The notes: generated by a model from the letters alone, not told the origin. Positions 19,213-27,219 are shown, counted from the first letter of the stretch. The stretch is 64,000 nucleotides of DNA from Henriciella pelagia (GCF_002088945.1 NZ_NCSU01000007.1:806001-870000), one strand, 5' to 3'. Numbers and translations are program-made.

Positions 19213-19353
19213 ATGACCGACCACCGTTACGACACCCGCTACCAGGAAGCCCGCGAAGGCTCGGGCAAGTTTGGTCGCTGGCTCGCATCACGTCCCGCCG
19301 AGTGCTGGATGTTTTTCGCAGCCGGTGTCTTTCTCGGCGGCCTCTTCTTCTAA
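19213..19353 (+). CDS. Small psp-operon membrane protein (46 aa)
   Basis: A complete short frame from ATG 19213 to TAA 19353 lies just behind the sigma-54 promoter and 62 bases before pspA. It encodes a charged N-terminus (MTDHRYDTRYQEAREGSGKF) and one short hydrophobic C-terminal helix (CWMFFAAGVFLGGLFF). It is the first gene of the psp transcript, so it is probably envelope-stress induced. I do not recognise a family; position and composition suggest a small inner-membrane protein acting with PspA/PspC. Confidence 0.65.
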   Translation: MTDHRYDTRYQEAREGSGKFGRWLASRPAECWMFFAAGVFLGGLFF

Positions 19354-19415
19354 GCGCCTGAAAGAGTTCAACCCGTCTCCTCCCAGACATCACCGAGAAT
19401 GAAAGGATAATTACA

Positions 19416-20111
19416 ATGGGACTTTTCTCCCGCCTCGGCGACATCATCAATTCCAACATCAATGCGATGCTGGACAGTGCAGAAAATCCGGAAAAGATCG
19501 CGCGCCTGATCATCCAGGAAATGGAAGACACGCTCGTTGAGGTTCGCACCTCCGCCGCCCGCGCCATGGCCGACAAGAAGGAAATGGAACGCGAGATCGA
19601 ATATTACTCCAGGGTCCGCGACGACTGGGAAAACAAGGCCGGCATCGCGATCGACAAGGGCCGTGAGGATCTTGCCCGCGGTGCCCTGGTTGCCAAGCAG
19701 AAGGCCGATGGCGAAATCGACCGCCGCAAGCATGCCATGGTCGCCGCCGAAGAAGCCTTCGAGAAGCACCAGGACGATCTGGCAAAGCTGCAGGCCAAGC
19801 TCGACGAGGCAAAGGCCAAGCACCGCGCGCTCATGATGCGCCGGGAAGCTGCCGAGCAGCGCATCCGCATGCGCTCCCAGACCTATGACGGCCGCGTCGA
19901 CGATGCCCTGGCCCGCTATGCCAGCGTTGAGCGCAAGGTCGATGAGATGGAAGCCTATGCTGACCAGATCAAAGGCAGCGAGCCAAGCCTCGAAGCAGAA
20001 TTCGCCGCTCTCGAGCGCGACGAAGCTGTCGAGAAGGAGCTCGAAGCCCTGAAAAAGTCCCGCGCCAAGGCGACCGCCAAGTCGGCCAAGGCCAAGGATG
20101 GCGAGGACTGA
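19416..20111 (+). CDS. pspA: Phage shock protein A (ESCRT-III-like membrane repair protein)
   Basis: The protein is 231 aa. The N-terminal amphipathic helix (MGLFSRLGDIINSNINAMLD) and ENPEKIARLIIQEMED are the PspA/Vipp1 hallmarks, followed by a long coiled coil. PspA oligomerises on stressed inner membrane and also holds PspF inactive. The last 20 residues are Lys/Ala-rich. It follows the 46-aa gene and precedes three further psp-type genes in the same direction. Confidence 0.97.
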   Translation: MGLFSRLGDIINSNINAMLDSAENPEKIARLIIQEMEDTLVEVRTSAARAMADKKEMEREIEYYSRVRDDWENKAGIAIDKGREDLARGALVAKQKADGEIDRRKHAMVAAEEAFEKHQDDLAKLQAKLDEAKAKHRALMMRREAAEQRIRMRSQTYDGRVDDALARYASVERKVDEMEAYADQIKGSEPSLEAEFAALERDEAVEKELEALKKSRAKATAKSAKAKDGED

Positions 20112-20114
20112 TCG

Positions 20115-20219
20115 ATGCTTGTCTCACTCGCCGTACTCGCCGCCATTCTATCTGTTATCATCGTGCCAGGCCTTATTCTCCAGAAAATGGATGAGCAGGC
20201 CCCTGGCAGGGAAGGATAG
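20115..20219 (+). CDS. Very small membrane protein between pspA and pspB (34 aa)
   Basis: ATG 20115 starts three bases after the pspA stop, and the frame ends at TAG 20219, two bases before pspB. The product is one hydrophobic helix (MLVSLAVLAAILSVIIVPGL) with a short polar tail. Tight spacing on both sides argues for a real translated gene in the psp operon. No family is recognised; it could be a small regulator or structural partner of PspB/PspC. Confidence 0.55.
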   Translation: MLVSLAVLAAILSVIIVPGLILQKMDEQAPGREG

Positions 20220-20221
20220 AA

Positions 20222-20479
20222 ATGGAACCCGAATTCATCGTCGCCATCATCGCGATCGCTTCAATCTTCGTCGTCTTTCCGGGAATGGTGTTTCACTACA
20301 TCACCCTCTGGCGCAAGCAGAAGACCCTGGAGCCGGACGATGAGCGAATGCTCGAAGACCTCTGGCGCTCGGCAAAAGCCATGGAGCGCCGCATCGAGAC
20401 CCTCGAGCAGCTTGTAGACACTCACCCCGAGGATGGGGCTCCGGCATCGCGCCGGCCCCGCTCCCCGCTAGACCGATAG
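20222..20479 (+). CDS. pspB: Phage shock protein B
   Basis: The protein is 85 aa, close to the usual 75. An N-terminal membrane helix (FIVAIIAIASIFVVFPGMVFHYI) is followed by a charged helix with a heptad-like pattern (DERMLEDLWRSAKAMERRIETLEQLV). PspB works with PspC as the inner-membrane sensor that pulls PspA off PspF. Confidence 0.92.
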   Translation: MEPEFIVAIIAIASIFVVFPGMVFHYITLWRKQKTLEPDDERMLEDLWRSAKAMERRIETLEQLVDTHPEDGAPASRRPRSPLDR

Positions 20480-20494
20480 AAAGAAAACACGAAA

Positions 20495-20941
20495 ATGACC
20501 CGTCATCATCATCACCACCATCATCACCATGGCCGTGACGAGGATATGTTGAGATCGCCAAACCCCAAGCGCCTCTACCGCTCGCGCAATGAGCGGGTCT
20601 GGGCGGGCGTCTGCGGCGGTATCGCGGAACGCTTCGGATGGGACCCGCTCGTGGTTCGCCTTCTGGCAGTGGCTTCCTTCTTCCTGTTCGCAGGGCCGCT
20701 GATCATTCTCGCCTATATAGTGATGATCCTGGTCGTGCCGAAAGCGCCAAAGGGCTACGGCCCGCTGGCGCCGGAGGAAGAAGCGTTCTGGCGCGGCGTC
20801 TCAGACCGTCCAAAGGCGACCTATTCAGGCCTGAAGTACACCTTCATGGATCTTGAAGACCGCCTCCAGAGCCTCGAACGCAATGTCACCTCGGATGAGT
20901 GGCGTCTGCGCCGCGAATTCCGCAACCTCGAAAAGAACTGA
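20495..20941 (+). CDS. pspC: Phage shock protein C with natural N-terminal poly-His tract
   Basis: The protein is 148 aa. The PspC domain is clear: LYRSRNERVWAGVCGGIAERFGWDPLVVRLL, then a membrane helix (FFLFAGPLIILAYIVMILVVP), then a C-terminal coiled segment (MDLEDRLQSLERNV). The N-terminus is unusual, MTR followed by nine consecutive His, encoded by alternating CAT/CAC codons. The operon context shows it belongs to the native gene. It might bind metal, but that is speculation. Confidence 0.93.
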   Translation: MTRHHHHHHHHHGRDEDMLRSPNPKRLYRSRNERVWAGVCGGIAERFGWDPLVVRLLAVASFFLFAGPLIILAYIVMILVVPKAPKGYGPLAPEEEAFWRGVSDRPKATYSGLKYTFMDLEDRLQSLERNVTSDEWRLRREFRNLEKN

Positions 20942-20945
20942 ATCC

Positions 20946-21221
20946 ATGTCGGCGCTCATCCTTTCACTGCCCGTTCCTCATACGCCAGCACCAAGGCCAG
21001 AGGCCGAAATCATCAACTTTCCAGCCAAGGGGAAAACCACAATGTCCAGCAACTTACAGGCTAGCGGATGGATTGCATGTATGGCCGCGCTCGTCCTGCT
21101 GGTCGCCGTCACCGTCATCAGTTTTGCGGGCGGTGTGCATGTCGAGGCCGGCGGCGTTGAAATGACGCTCAAGGCCTCGATGGAGAAGGGCGTCCAACTC
21201 GTCTTCGCTGCCGCAACCTAG
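20946..21221 (+). CDS. Small single-span membrane protein at end of psp operon
   Basis: The frame is 91 aa from ATG 20946 or 59 aa from ATG 21042. The inner ATG has a better ribosome site (CAAGGGG, spacing about 9), and its product (MSSNLQASGWIACMAALVLL...) is a plain one-helix membrane protein; the longer form adds a Pro-rich leader. A PspD-like position but no clear PspD sequence similarity is visible. It overlaps the end of the convergent mnmC by 4 bases. Confidence 0.55.
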   Translation: MSALILSLPVPHTPAPRPEAEIINFPAKGKTTMSSNLQASGWIACMAALVLLVAVTVISFAGGVHVEAGGVEMTLKASMEKGVQLVFAAAT

Positions 21222-23047
21222 GCGCGGTCGCCGCGCTTCAGGTCCCGCAGGATCTGCCGCATGGGGGAGACGGCCTGAAGCGCACCAATACTCGCTGGCG
21301 CAGGTTCATTGAGGAGCTGCGCCGCGAGGATCTCTCCCGCCCACGGCCCCCATGTAAACCCGCGCGAGCCGAACCCTCCAGCCAGGTACAGCCCTGCCAT
21401 CAGGGGTGCATCCGCCTCGATCGCCTGTCCGTGCCGTACCCCCTCAAACACCGCCCGCGCCGCCTCATGGTCCGGCACCGCCCCGATCAGCGGCAACCGG
21501 TCCGGCGTTGTCGCGCGAACACCCACCCGGCTCCTGATATCCTGGCGTTTGGCGTCCTGCCGCCAATAGGGGTCCAGCCGCTCCAGCGCCGCCATGTTCT
21601 CCGCCCGCGCCGCCTCGCTTTCGTTCAGCTCGCCGCCATCCCACGCCTCGAACGTCGCGCCCCAGAGACGGTCCGTTCCGTTCGTCAGCGCATAATGCCC
21701 GCTCGCAATCGCAGACGGCGGGGTCTCGACACTGCCTGTCGCGAACTCGACCTGTCCCTGCCGCCCGGCAATCTTCAGCCATGTCAGGAGGCCGGTGATG
21801 GATTGCCCGGTCGCCAGGATGGTGGGAACGCCATCTGTGAGATCCCCCGGCACCACCGCCCGCCCGGTCTCCACGCGGATACCATCCAGCAGCCCCGCGA
21901 TCAGCCGCTCAGGCTCAAGGATCAGCGCGCCCTTGTGCAGCACGCCGCCACGCATCGCTTCGAGGTTCTCCAGCCCTAGCGGCGGATCAGCCAGCAGTTT
22001 TGCGAACCGTTCAGCCTCCCGCTCATCCTTCGGCCGGTGCACCACCTGCGTCTCTGTCACGCCTGCCCGCCCGGCATAAAACCGCCGCGCCGCGAGATAC
22101 GCATCGACCAGCAGCCGCGCCTGTACGGTGTCGCCTGCATCCAGCCGCGGCATCACCAGCGCCAGAGGATTGCCGCTCGCCGCACTGGCAGGCGCCCTCG
22201 CCTCGATCACCTCAACCTCAAGCCCACGATTGGCCAGCACCCGCGCCGCGCTTGCTCCGGCAATGCCCGCGCCGATCACCCGAACGCGTTCGGGCCGCCT
22301 CGCCGGCGCGCGCAGCCCGTAAACATCCGGCTCTTCGACCCCCGGCCCGGCAAAGCGCACCTCCAGCCGCTCGCGCTTGAATCCGAAGCCGGGCGCTTTT
22401 TCCACCTCGAACCCGGCCTCGGACAGGCCTCGCCGCACCGCGCCCGCAACCGTGAACGTGCCAAGCTTCGCGCCTTCGGCGGAACGCTCGCGCACCAGTG
22501 GCCACAGTGCCTCAGCCCACATCGCATCATTCTTCGCGGGCGAGAAACCGTCGAGAAACCATGCATCTGCCCTGAACCGGCTCTGCGGCAGCGTCTCTGC
22601 AATCTCGCCGAGGTGAAGCGTCAGCGTCAGCCGCTCATCCGGCCGCACCATGCGCTGCACACCCTTGGCCCGATCCGGCCACACTGCAGTGAGTTTTCCG
22701 GGCAGGTCGCCAAGTTCAGGCCAGGCTGAGAGCGCCCGCGCCGCATCGCCCGCGTCCAGCGGATACCCTTCAAAGGAAACAAAATGCAGCCATTGCCCGT
22801 GCTGACGCGTCTTGCGCCAGCTTTCCCACACCGCCAGGAAATTCAGCCCCGTTCCGAAGCCAAGCTCTGCAATCGTGAACGTCTCGCGCCCGGCCCACCG
22901 ATCCGGCAGGCCGCAGCCCTGCATGAAGACAGTCCGCGCCTCTTCCAGACCGTTATGCCGCGAGAAATAGATGTCCCCCACCCGGTCATCGACGGGTGTT
23001 CCATCCTCCTTCCAGGAGAGGTCGGGGCGGGGCGGCAGGCGGCTCAT
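21218..23047 (-). CDS. mnmC: Bifunctional tRNA 5-methylaminomethyl-2-thiouridine synthase MnmC
   Basis: The start is ATG 23047 (MSRLPPRPDLSWKEDGTPVD), 609 aa; the frame stays open for 116 more codons upstream, but that part is antisense to the CsbD gene and hydrophobic nonsense. The N-terminal half is the SAM methyltransferase (ELGFGTGLNFL at residues 61-71, FLDGFSPAKNDAMW). The C-terminal half is the FAD oxidase that removes carboxymethyl (GAGIAG at 259-264). Together they turn cmnm5 into mnm5 at U34 of several tRNAs. Confidence 0.93.
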   Translation of the reverse strand: MSRLPPRPDLSWKEDGTPVDDRVGDIYFSRHNGLEEARTVFMQGCGLPDRWAGRETFTIAELGFGTGLNFLAVWESWRKTRQHGQWLHFVSFEGYPLDAGDAARALSAWPELGDLPGKLTAVWPDRAKGVQRMVRPDERLTLTLHLGEIAETLPQSRFRADAWFLDGFSPAKNDAMWAEALWPLVRERSAEGAKLGTFTVAGAVRRGLSEAGFEVEKAPGFGFKRERLEVRFAGPGVEEPDVYGLRAPARRPERVRVIGAGIAGASAARVLANRGLEVEVIEARAPASAASGNPLALVMPRLDAGDTVQARLLVDAYLAARRFYAGRAGVTETQVVHRPKDEREAERFAKLLADPPLGLENLEAMRGGVLHKGALILEPERLIAGLLDGIRVETGRAVVPGDLTDGVPTILATGQSITGLLTWLKIAGRQGQVEFATGSVETPPSAIASGHYALTNGTDRLWGATFEAWDGGELNESEAARAENMAALERLDPYWRQDAKRQDIRSRVGVRATTPDRLPLIGAVPDHEAARAVFEGVRHGQAIEADAPLMAGLYLAGGFGSRGFTWGPWAGEILAAQLLNEPAPASIGALQAVSPMRQILRDLKRGDRA

Positions 23048-23152
23048 GCGCCCTGCTAGCACGCACATTAAATTTTGCGAGTGGAGGAACAGCGTTTCAC
23101 GCGCACGAGTTTCATTATCGGGTCTGGGGAACAACCTTGAAAGGAACCCAGA

Positions 23153-23335
23153 ATGGGCAAGGACCAAGTGAAAGGCGTCGCCAAACAGGCCGAAGGCAAA
23201 GCCAAGGAAGTGGCTGGCGTTGCAACCGGAAATCGCAAGCTCGAAGCTGAAGGCAAGCTCAAGCAGGCCGAAGGCAAGGGTCAGGAAACCGTCGGCAAGG
23301 CCAAGGACGAGCTGAAGAAGAAACCGCGCGACTAG
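23153..23335 (+). CDS. CsbD family stress-associated small protein
   Basis: The protein is 60 aa, all charged and Ala/Gly-rich, with the CsbD pattern GKDQVKGVAKQAEGKAKEVAG followed by an imperfect repeat KLEAEGKLKQAEGKGQETVGKAKDELK. CsbD proteins are abundant general-stress proteins of unknown mechanism. A GC-rich hairpin follows the stop. Confidence 0.92.
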   Translation: MGKDQVKGVAKQAEGKAKEVAGVATGNRKLEAEGKLKQAEGKGQETVGKAKDELKKKPRD

Positions 23336-23350
23336 GCTGCGCGTCAGCAG

Positions 23351-23389
23351 GGCAGGGCTGGCGCGCTCCTGACGGTTGCCGGCCCTGCC
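23351..23389 (+). terminator. Hairpin after CsbD gene
   Basis: GGCAGGGC at 23351-23358 pairs with GCCCTGCC at 23382-23389 around a 23-base loop, just after the CsbD stop. Only a short T stretch follows, so it is a weak intrinsic terminator or a 3' mRNA stabiliser. Confidence 0.45.
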
Positions 23390-23461
23390 TTGCATCCTTC
23401 GTGCTTGAATTGCTGCACCACCGGTTTCATCTCAGTCACAGGACAGATGGGATGGCAGGCC

Positions 23462-23749
23462 ATGGCTGATATGAAGATCGAGCATGAAGAAGGCCCCTCT
23501 GGCGGGCGCTATTTCGTCCGCAAGGACGGCCATGAGGCCGAGATGACCTATTCCAAGGCGGGCGACGGCATCATCATCATTGATCACACAGGTGTCCCCA
23601 CCGCGCTTGGCGGGCAGGGGATCGGACAGATGCTTGTGCAGCGCGGCGTCGAGGATGCCCGAGCCGCCGGCAAGAAGATCGTGCCGCTCTGCCCCTATGC
23701 CAAAGCCCAGATTGAAAAACACCCTGAATGGCAGGACGTGCTGAGATGA
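23462..23749 (+). CDS. Small GNAT-fold acyltransferase-like protein (YjdJ/Acetyltransf_CG type), first copy
   Basis: The protein is 95 aa from ATG 23462 (MADMKIEHEEGPSGG); ATG 23450 is an alternative. It has the short GNAT core: TYSKAGDGIIIIDHTGVPTA, then the CoA-binding loop LGGQGIGQMLVQRGVEDAR, and closes with PLCPYAKAQIEKHPEW. This family is about 90 aa and is thought to bind acetyl-CoA; targets are unknown. Its stop overlaps the start of a second copy (ATGA). Confidence 0.88.
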   Translation: MADMKIEHEEGPSGGRYFVRKDGHEAEMTYSKAGDGIIIIDHTGVPTALGGQGIGQMLVQRGVEDARAAGKKIVPLCPYAKAQIEKHPEWQDVLR

Positions 23750-24021
23750 CAGACCTTGCGCTGAAAGATAATGGCCACCGCCTCACCGCCGAAGTCGAAG
23801 GCCGGGAACTCGAAATCCGTTATGGCTGGGCCAGCAAGGATGTGATGCGCGTGGACTATGTCGGCGTGCCCTCATCGCTGGGTGGGCGCGGCCTCGGCAC
23901 AGAGCTTGTCGGCACGCTGGTCAAGCGCGCCCGCAAGCAGAATTTCCGCATCCAGCCGATCTGCGGCTTCGCCCGCCAGAAGCTGCGTGAGCACAAGGAG
24001 TGGCATGACGTCCTCGCCTGA
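23746..24021 (+). CDS. Small GNAT-fold acyltransferase-like protein, second copy
   Basis: The protein is 91 aa from ATG 23746, translationally coupled to the copy before it. The same core is recognisable: MRVDYVGVPSSLGGRGLGTELVGTLVKRAR, then IQPICGFARQKLREHKEW. Sequence identity to the first copy is low outside the CoA loop and the C-terminal HxEW end. The pair could form a heterodimer. Confidence 0.87.
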   Translation: MTDLALKDNGHRLTAEVEGRELEIRYGWASKDVMRVDYVGVPSSLGGRGLGTELVGTLVKRARKQNFRIQPICGFARQKLREHKEWHDVLA

Positions 24022-24035
24022 GCCATAAGGCGGGC

Positions 24036-24485
24036 ATGAGCGAGCCTTTCTGGAAAACCAAAGCCCTGACCGAGATGACCCCGCAGGAGTGGGAATCGGT
24101 CTGCGATGGCTGCGCGAAATGCTGCCTGCTCAAGCTTGAGGACGAAGACTCAGGCGACATCGCCTACACCCGCCTGCACTGCCGCCTGCTCGACGCCGAT
24201 CTCTGCCGCTGCGCCGATTATGAGAACCGCAAGGCCAGGGTCCCCGACTGCGTGATCCTGACGCCGAAATCGGTCTCCGAAATCAAATGGATGCCTAAAA
24301 GCTGCGCCTATCGCCGCCTGCATGAAGGCCGGGGGCTACCGGACTGGCACCACCTCGTCTGCGGTGACAGGTCCCGCATCCATGAGGAAGGCCATTCCAT
24401 CATGGGCCAGACCGTCAGCGAAGACACCGTGTTCGAAGAAGACCAGATCGACTGGATCATCGACTGGGACGGCAACCCGCCCTAA
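24036..24485 (+). CDS. YcgN family cysteine-cluster protein (UPF0260)
   Basis: The protein is 149 aa. The defining Cys set is present: CDGCAKCCLLKLED near residue 27, then LHCRLLDADLCRCADYENR and VPDCVILTP. The pattern suggests a metal (zinc or Fe-S) site of unknown role, and the length matches the family. Confidence 0.92.
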   Translation: MSEPFWKTKALTEMTPQEWESVCDGCAKCCLLKLEDEDSGDIAYTRLHCRLLDADLCRCADYENRKARVPDCVILTPKSVSEIKWMPKSCAYRRLHEGRGLPDWHHLVCGDRSRIHEEGHSIMGQTVSEDTVFEEDQIDWIIDWDGNPP

Positions 24486-24535
24486 AAATGGCCATGTTTG
24501 CGACCCACCTTAAAACCCGTGAAGGGAGGGCGCAC

Positions 24536-24865
24536 ATGGCACCAAGGCATCTCGGAAAATTCAAGGTCGGGTTCGGCTTTCCGTTCGGGTTCATCACCAA
24601 TCCGTTCCGGACGATTGACGTCTATGACGACCACATCGTTACGAATGGCTGGGGCGAACGCTCAATCCAGCAGATCAATTCCTCGACGCGTTGGAGCGGG
24701 GAAAAGGGCGCCTACGTCATCGACGCCAATTGTGATGGCCGGCTGGGAAAGTTTCACGAGACCAGTTTCAGCAACATCCGCGACTATCCCCGCTTCGAGG
24801 ACGCTATTCGCACTGCCCTGCAGGCCAGCCGGGATCAGGCCCAGCGGCAGGGCAGCCCGCCCTGA
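24536..24865 (+). CDS. Hypothetical protein
   Basis: I choose ATG 24536, which has GAAGGGAGG about 7 bases upstream; the ATGs at 24488 and 24494 lack a site. The product is 109 aa with a PH-like beta pattern in the middle (TIDVYDDHIVTNGWGERSIQQINS) and a helical C-terminus. No family is recognised. Confidence 0.6.
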   Translation: MAPRHLGKFKVGFGFPFGFITNPFRTIDVYDDHIVTNGWGERSIQQINSSTRWSGEKGAYVIDANCDGRLGKFHETSFSNIRDYPRFEDAIRTALQASRDQAQRQGSPP

Positions 24866-24905
24866 CACCGTTCTCCATCCATGAGGAGGACCAGCCTTGG
24901 CAGGG

Positions 24906-25117
24906 TCAAAAATTGTAGAGCTCTCTCGCCCAGAGAGGATGTTCGTGCGCCTTCTCAAAGTCAAACAGGCCAGTGCCCATCACCTTGTTCAGGATAACAA
25001 CATCTGCAAATTTGATCTGTGCTCGACCAGAAGCTGAACCGGCGGGCGGTCACCGTCCTCGCCGAGGCTTTCGCTGTGGTCGGCGATATAATCGGAGCTG
25101 CTATAGTCCTTCAGCAT
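24906..25117 (-). pseudogene. Decayed CobW/G3E-family GTPase remnant
   Basis: Reading the minus strand from 25117 gives MLKDYSSSDYIADHSESLGEDGDRPPVQLLVE, which matches the middle of CobW/ZNG1-type metal-insertase GTPases. A 2-base frame slip follows, then QIKFADVVILNKV with the NK base-recognition motif. It then jumps straight to MGTGLFDFEKAHEHPLWARELYNF, which belongs to the C-terminal region of these proteins, and a stop. The P-loop part and the region between are gone. The gene is therefore broken by at least one frameshift and one or two deletions. Confidence 0.75.
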
Positions 25118-25285
25118 GCAAAACTTCGTTTCGCAGTAGGGCGGGATGCAATCCCGCGGTCATGATGCCACGTGTCAAACGACAATTGGCGGGTATCGGC
25201 CGTTGACCGCAACGCCGCCCTACGGGCTGAAATACATTTACCCCAAAATTTCCCACCCCCTTGCGCCCCATGCTTTACTCCACGC

Positions 25286-25663
25286 ATGCTCGACCGTGCG
25301 TGGATCCTTTCCATTCTTGCCCAGCTTCCGGCCTGTTGCTGGCCGGTTTTCCTGTGGGATTGCTGGCAGGTCGGGCGCTATATGCGCGCCTGGGGCGCCG
25401 CCCATCCTCAGGGCGGCATGGTCGGCATCGGCGTGACCCGCAAGGGACGCATTCTCATCACCTGGCAGATGCCGGCCGATGAGCGGTCTGAGACCGACTG
25501 GACGCAGCATGCCCCGCGCACGCCGTGGAAAGCGCTGGACCTCGATGCCCTCGCAACGGACTTCGCCGCCTTCAGCGCTCCGGACGGGATTTGTGCGGAT
25601 TCCGGACCGGTTCTGGACGGTTTCTGCACCCCGCTCACCCCGGCCGCGCTCGAACCCGGCTAG
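25286..25663 (+). CDS. Hypothetical protein
   Basis: The frame gives 125 aa from ATG 25286 (MLDRAWILSILAQLPACCWP). A hydrophobic N-terminus is followed by a soluble part with several Trp. There is no clear ribosome site and no family I recognise. The codon pattern and the absence of a competing frame make it moderately likely to be real. Confidence 0.45.
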   Translation: MLDRAWILSILAQLPACCWPVFLWDCWQVGRYMRAWGAAHPQGGMVGIGVTRKGRILITWQMPADERSETDWTQHAPRTPWKALDLDALATDFAAFSAPDGICADSGPVLDGFCTPLTPAALEPG

Positions 25664-25773
25664 CGCTTTACCCAACCCGCAATTCAGCCTCGCCCGCCGC
25701 AAGTCAGATCGACTTTGCGGGCGCCGGTGCTGCGCGCTATGGTGGAGGCGAACAGACGGGTGGGACGTCTTGC

Positions 25774-26121
25774 ATGTCGAAACGGGAGCGTGAGCCATAT
25801 GTCGGCCCGGACGGCTTCTGGGCGAATGTCGCGCTCGGCGTGGTCATTCCCATTGTGACCATCATCATTATTGGTCTTTTCGTTTCGTTATTTCTGAAAT
25901 TCGGGAGTGGCCGCCCTGAACAGGTAAGCTGGGCCGAGGCGATCCCTGGCGGCATCCTTGCCACCTTCTTCCTCGTCGCTTTCGGCTTTGTTGGCCTCGC
26001 CTTCAAGGCGGTGAAGGACATGGACTTGAAGGACAGGCGCATTCTGGGACAGGCCGTCGGCGCGGTAACGACGCTCGCCGTGCTTGGCATCACCTTGCGG
26101 GTGTGGGCCTGGTCCGGCTAA
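25774..26121 (+). CDS. Hypothetical two-span membrane protein
   Basis: The protein is 115 aa from ATG 25774 (MSKREREPYVGPDGFWANV). Hydrophobic segments lie near residues 20-45 (VALGVVIPIVTIIIIGLFVSLFL), 60-82 (IPGGILATFFLVAFGFVGLAF) and, more weakly, at the C-terminus (GAVTTLAVLGITLRVW). No family is recognised. Confidence 0.6.
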   Translation: MSKREREPYVGPDGFWANVALGVVIPIVTIIIIGLFVSLFLKFGSGRPEQVSWAEAIPGGILATFFLVAFGFVGLAFKAVKDMDLKDRRILGQAVGAVTTLAVLGITLRVWAWSG

Positions 26122-26157
26122 AGCGTCAGCCAAGCCAATCAAAGAGGGCCGCCCGCC

Positions 26158-26574
26158 ATGAGCCTTTCCCCCTTTCATCTCGCCTTTCCGGTGCACGATC
26201 TCGATGCCGCCCGCGCCTTCTATGGCGGACTGCTCGGCTGTCCGGAGGGGCGGTCGTCGGAAAAATGGGTGGACTTCGACTTTCGCGGCCACCAGCTCGT
26301 CGCGCATCTCGCGCCCGATGCCTGCGGCGCCCGCGCCAGCAATGCCGTCGATGGCATGGGCGTGCCGGTTCCGCATTTCGGCCTCGTCCTGCACATGGCG
26401 GACTGGCAGGCCCTCGCCGACAGCCTCGCTGGCAAGGTCGATTTCGTGATCGAGCCCTATATCCGGTTCAAGGGCGAGACAGGCGAGCAGGCGACCATGT
26501 TCTTCAAGGACCCGTCCGGTAATGCCGTGGAGATCAAGGCTTTCGCCGACATGTCGCTTATGTTCGCGAAATAG
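26158..26574 (+). CDS. VOC superfamily (glyoxalase/dioxygenase-like) protein
   Basis: The protein is 138 aa, one VOC domain pair. It opens FHLAFPVHDLDAARAFYGGLLGCPEGR, with His as the first metal ligand, has VPVPHFGLVL in the middle and ends with FFKDPSGNAVEIKAF, where the Glu ligand sits. This is the layout of fosfomycin-resistance/glyoxalase-like metal enzymes. The substrate is unknown. Confidence 0.9.
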   Translation: MSLSPFHLAFPVHDLDAARAFYGGLLGCPEGRSSEKWVDFDFRGHQLVAHLAPDACGARASNAVDGMGVPVPHFGLVLHMADWQALADSLAGKVDFVIEPYIRFKGETGEQATMFFKDPSGNAVEIKAFADMSLMFAK

Positions 26575-26792
26575 GCTGGCAGCGGGCACCGCTCCGCACC
26601 GCCGAATGCCCGGCCGATCGTCTGGAAAAGGGAGTCTGAGCCATGCCCTGCACACCGCCGATTGCGGAGATTGGTTGGGCGCGCAGGCGACCGGCAAAGC
26701 TGAACGCAAGATAACCGTATGTTGTCGGAACCGCCTCAGGGCCAGGGCCGTTTTTTCGCTGTGCAGAAGGCATGATGAAAGGACCAAGTCGC

Positions 26793-27194
26793 ATGAGAAA
26801 CCTGCTCAGATACTCCGCTTTTGGCGCAGCCGCCGCTGCGTTCGCCGCAACCACCGCCATGCCTGCCATGGCAAAGCCCGATCATTGTCCGCCTGGCCAC
26901 GCCAAGAAGGGCTGGTGCAGCCCTTATGTCGACCGGTGGGACGACCGCCGTGATCGCTGGGACGACCGGCGCGAGGAAGAGCGTGCCTATCGGGAAGGCT
27001 ATGAAGATGGCCGCCGTGACGCGATCCGCTACAATGGCCGCGACTATTACGACTATCGCATCATTGACGATTATGACCGCTATGGCCTCAACCGTCCGCC
27101 AAACGGGTATTATTATGCCGAGGTTGATGGTGACATCCTGATGGTGCAGCTTGCCACGCAGCTTGTGACCCAGCTGCTCGCCAGCGGCTACTAG
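26793..27194 (+). CDS. RcnB-like secreted protein
   Basis: The ATG at 26793 is preceded by AAAGGA at a good distance; the ATG at 26772 is too close to its purine run. The product (133 aa) has a Sec signal (MRNLLRYSAFGAAAAAFAATTAMPAMA), an Arg/Asp-rich middle, and a C-terminal domain DYDRYGLNRPPNGYYYAEVDG...QLATQLVTQLL that resembles RcnB. RcnB is a periplasmic protein of nickel/cobalt homeostasis; most family members are not studied. Confidence 0.72.
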   Translation: MRNLLRYSAFGAAAAAFAATTAMPAMAKPDHCPPGHAKKGWCSPYVDRWDDRRDRWDDRREEERAYREGYEDGRRDAIRYNGRDYYDYRIIDDYDRYGLNRPPNGYYYAEVDGDILMVQLATQLVTQLLASGY

Positions 27195-27219
27195 GCCGCT
27201 CGCCTCATCTCCTGTTCAG

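Noticed and set aside
20495..20530. Poly-His tract as a cloning-tag artefact
   Set aside because: It is inside a native psp operon with normal flanks and mixed codons, so the window is not a construct.
23048..23395. N-terminal 116-codon extension of MnmC
   Set aside because: It lies antisense to the CsbD gene, and the MnmC family starts at MSRLPPRPDLSW.
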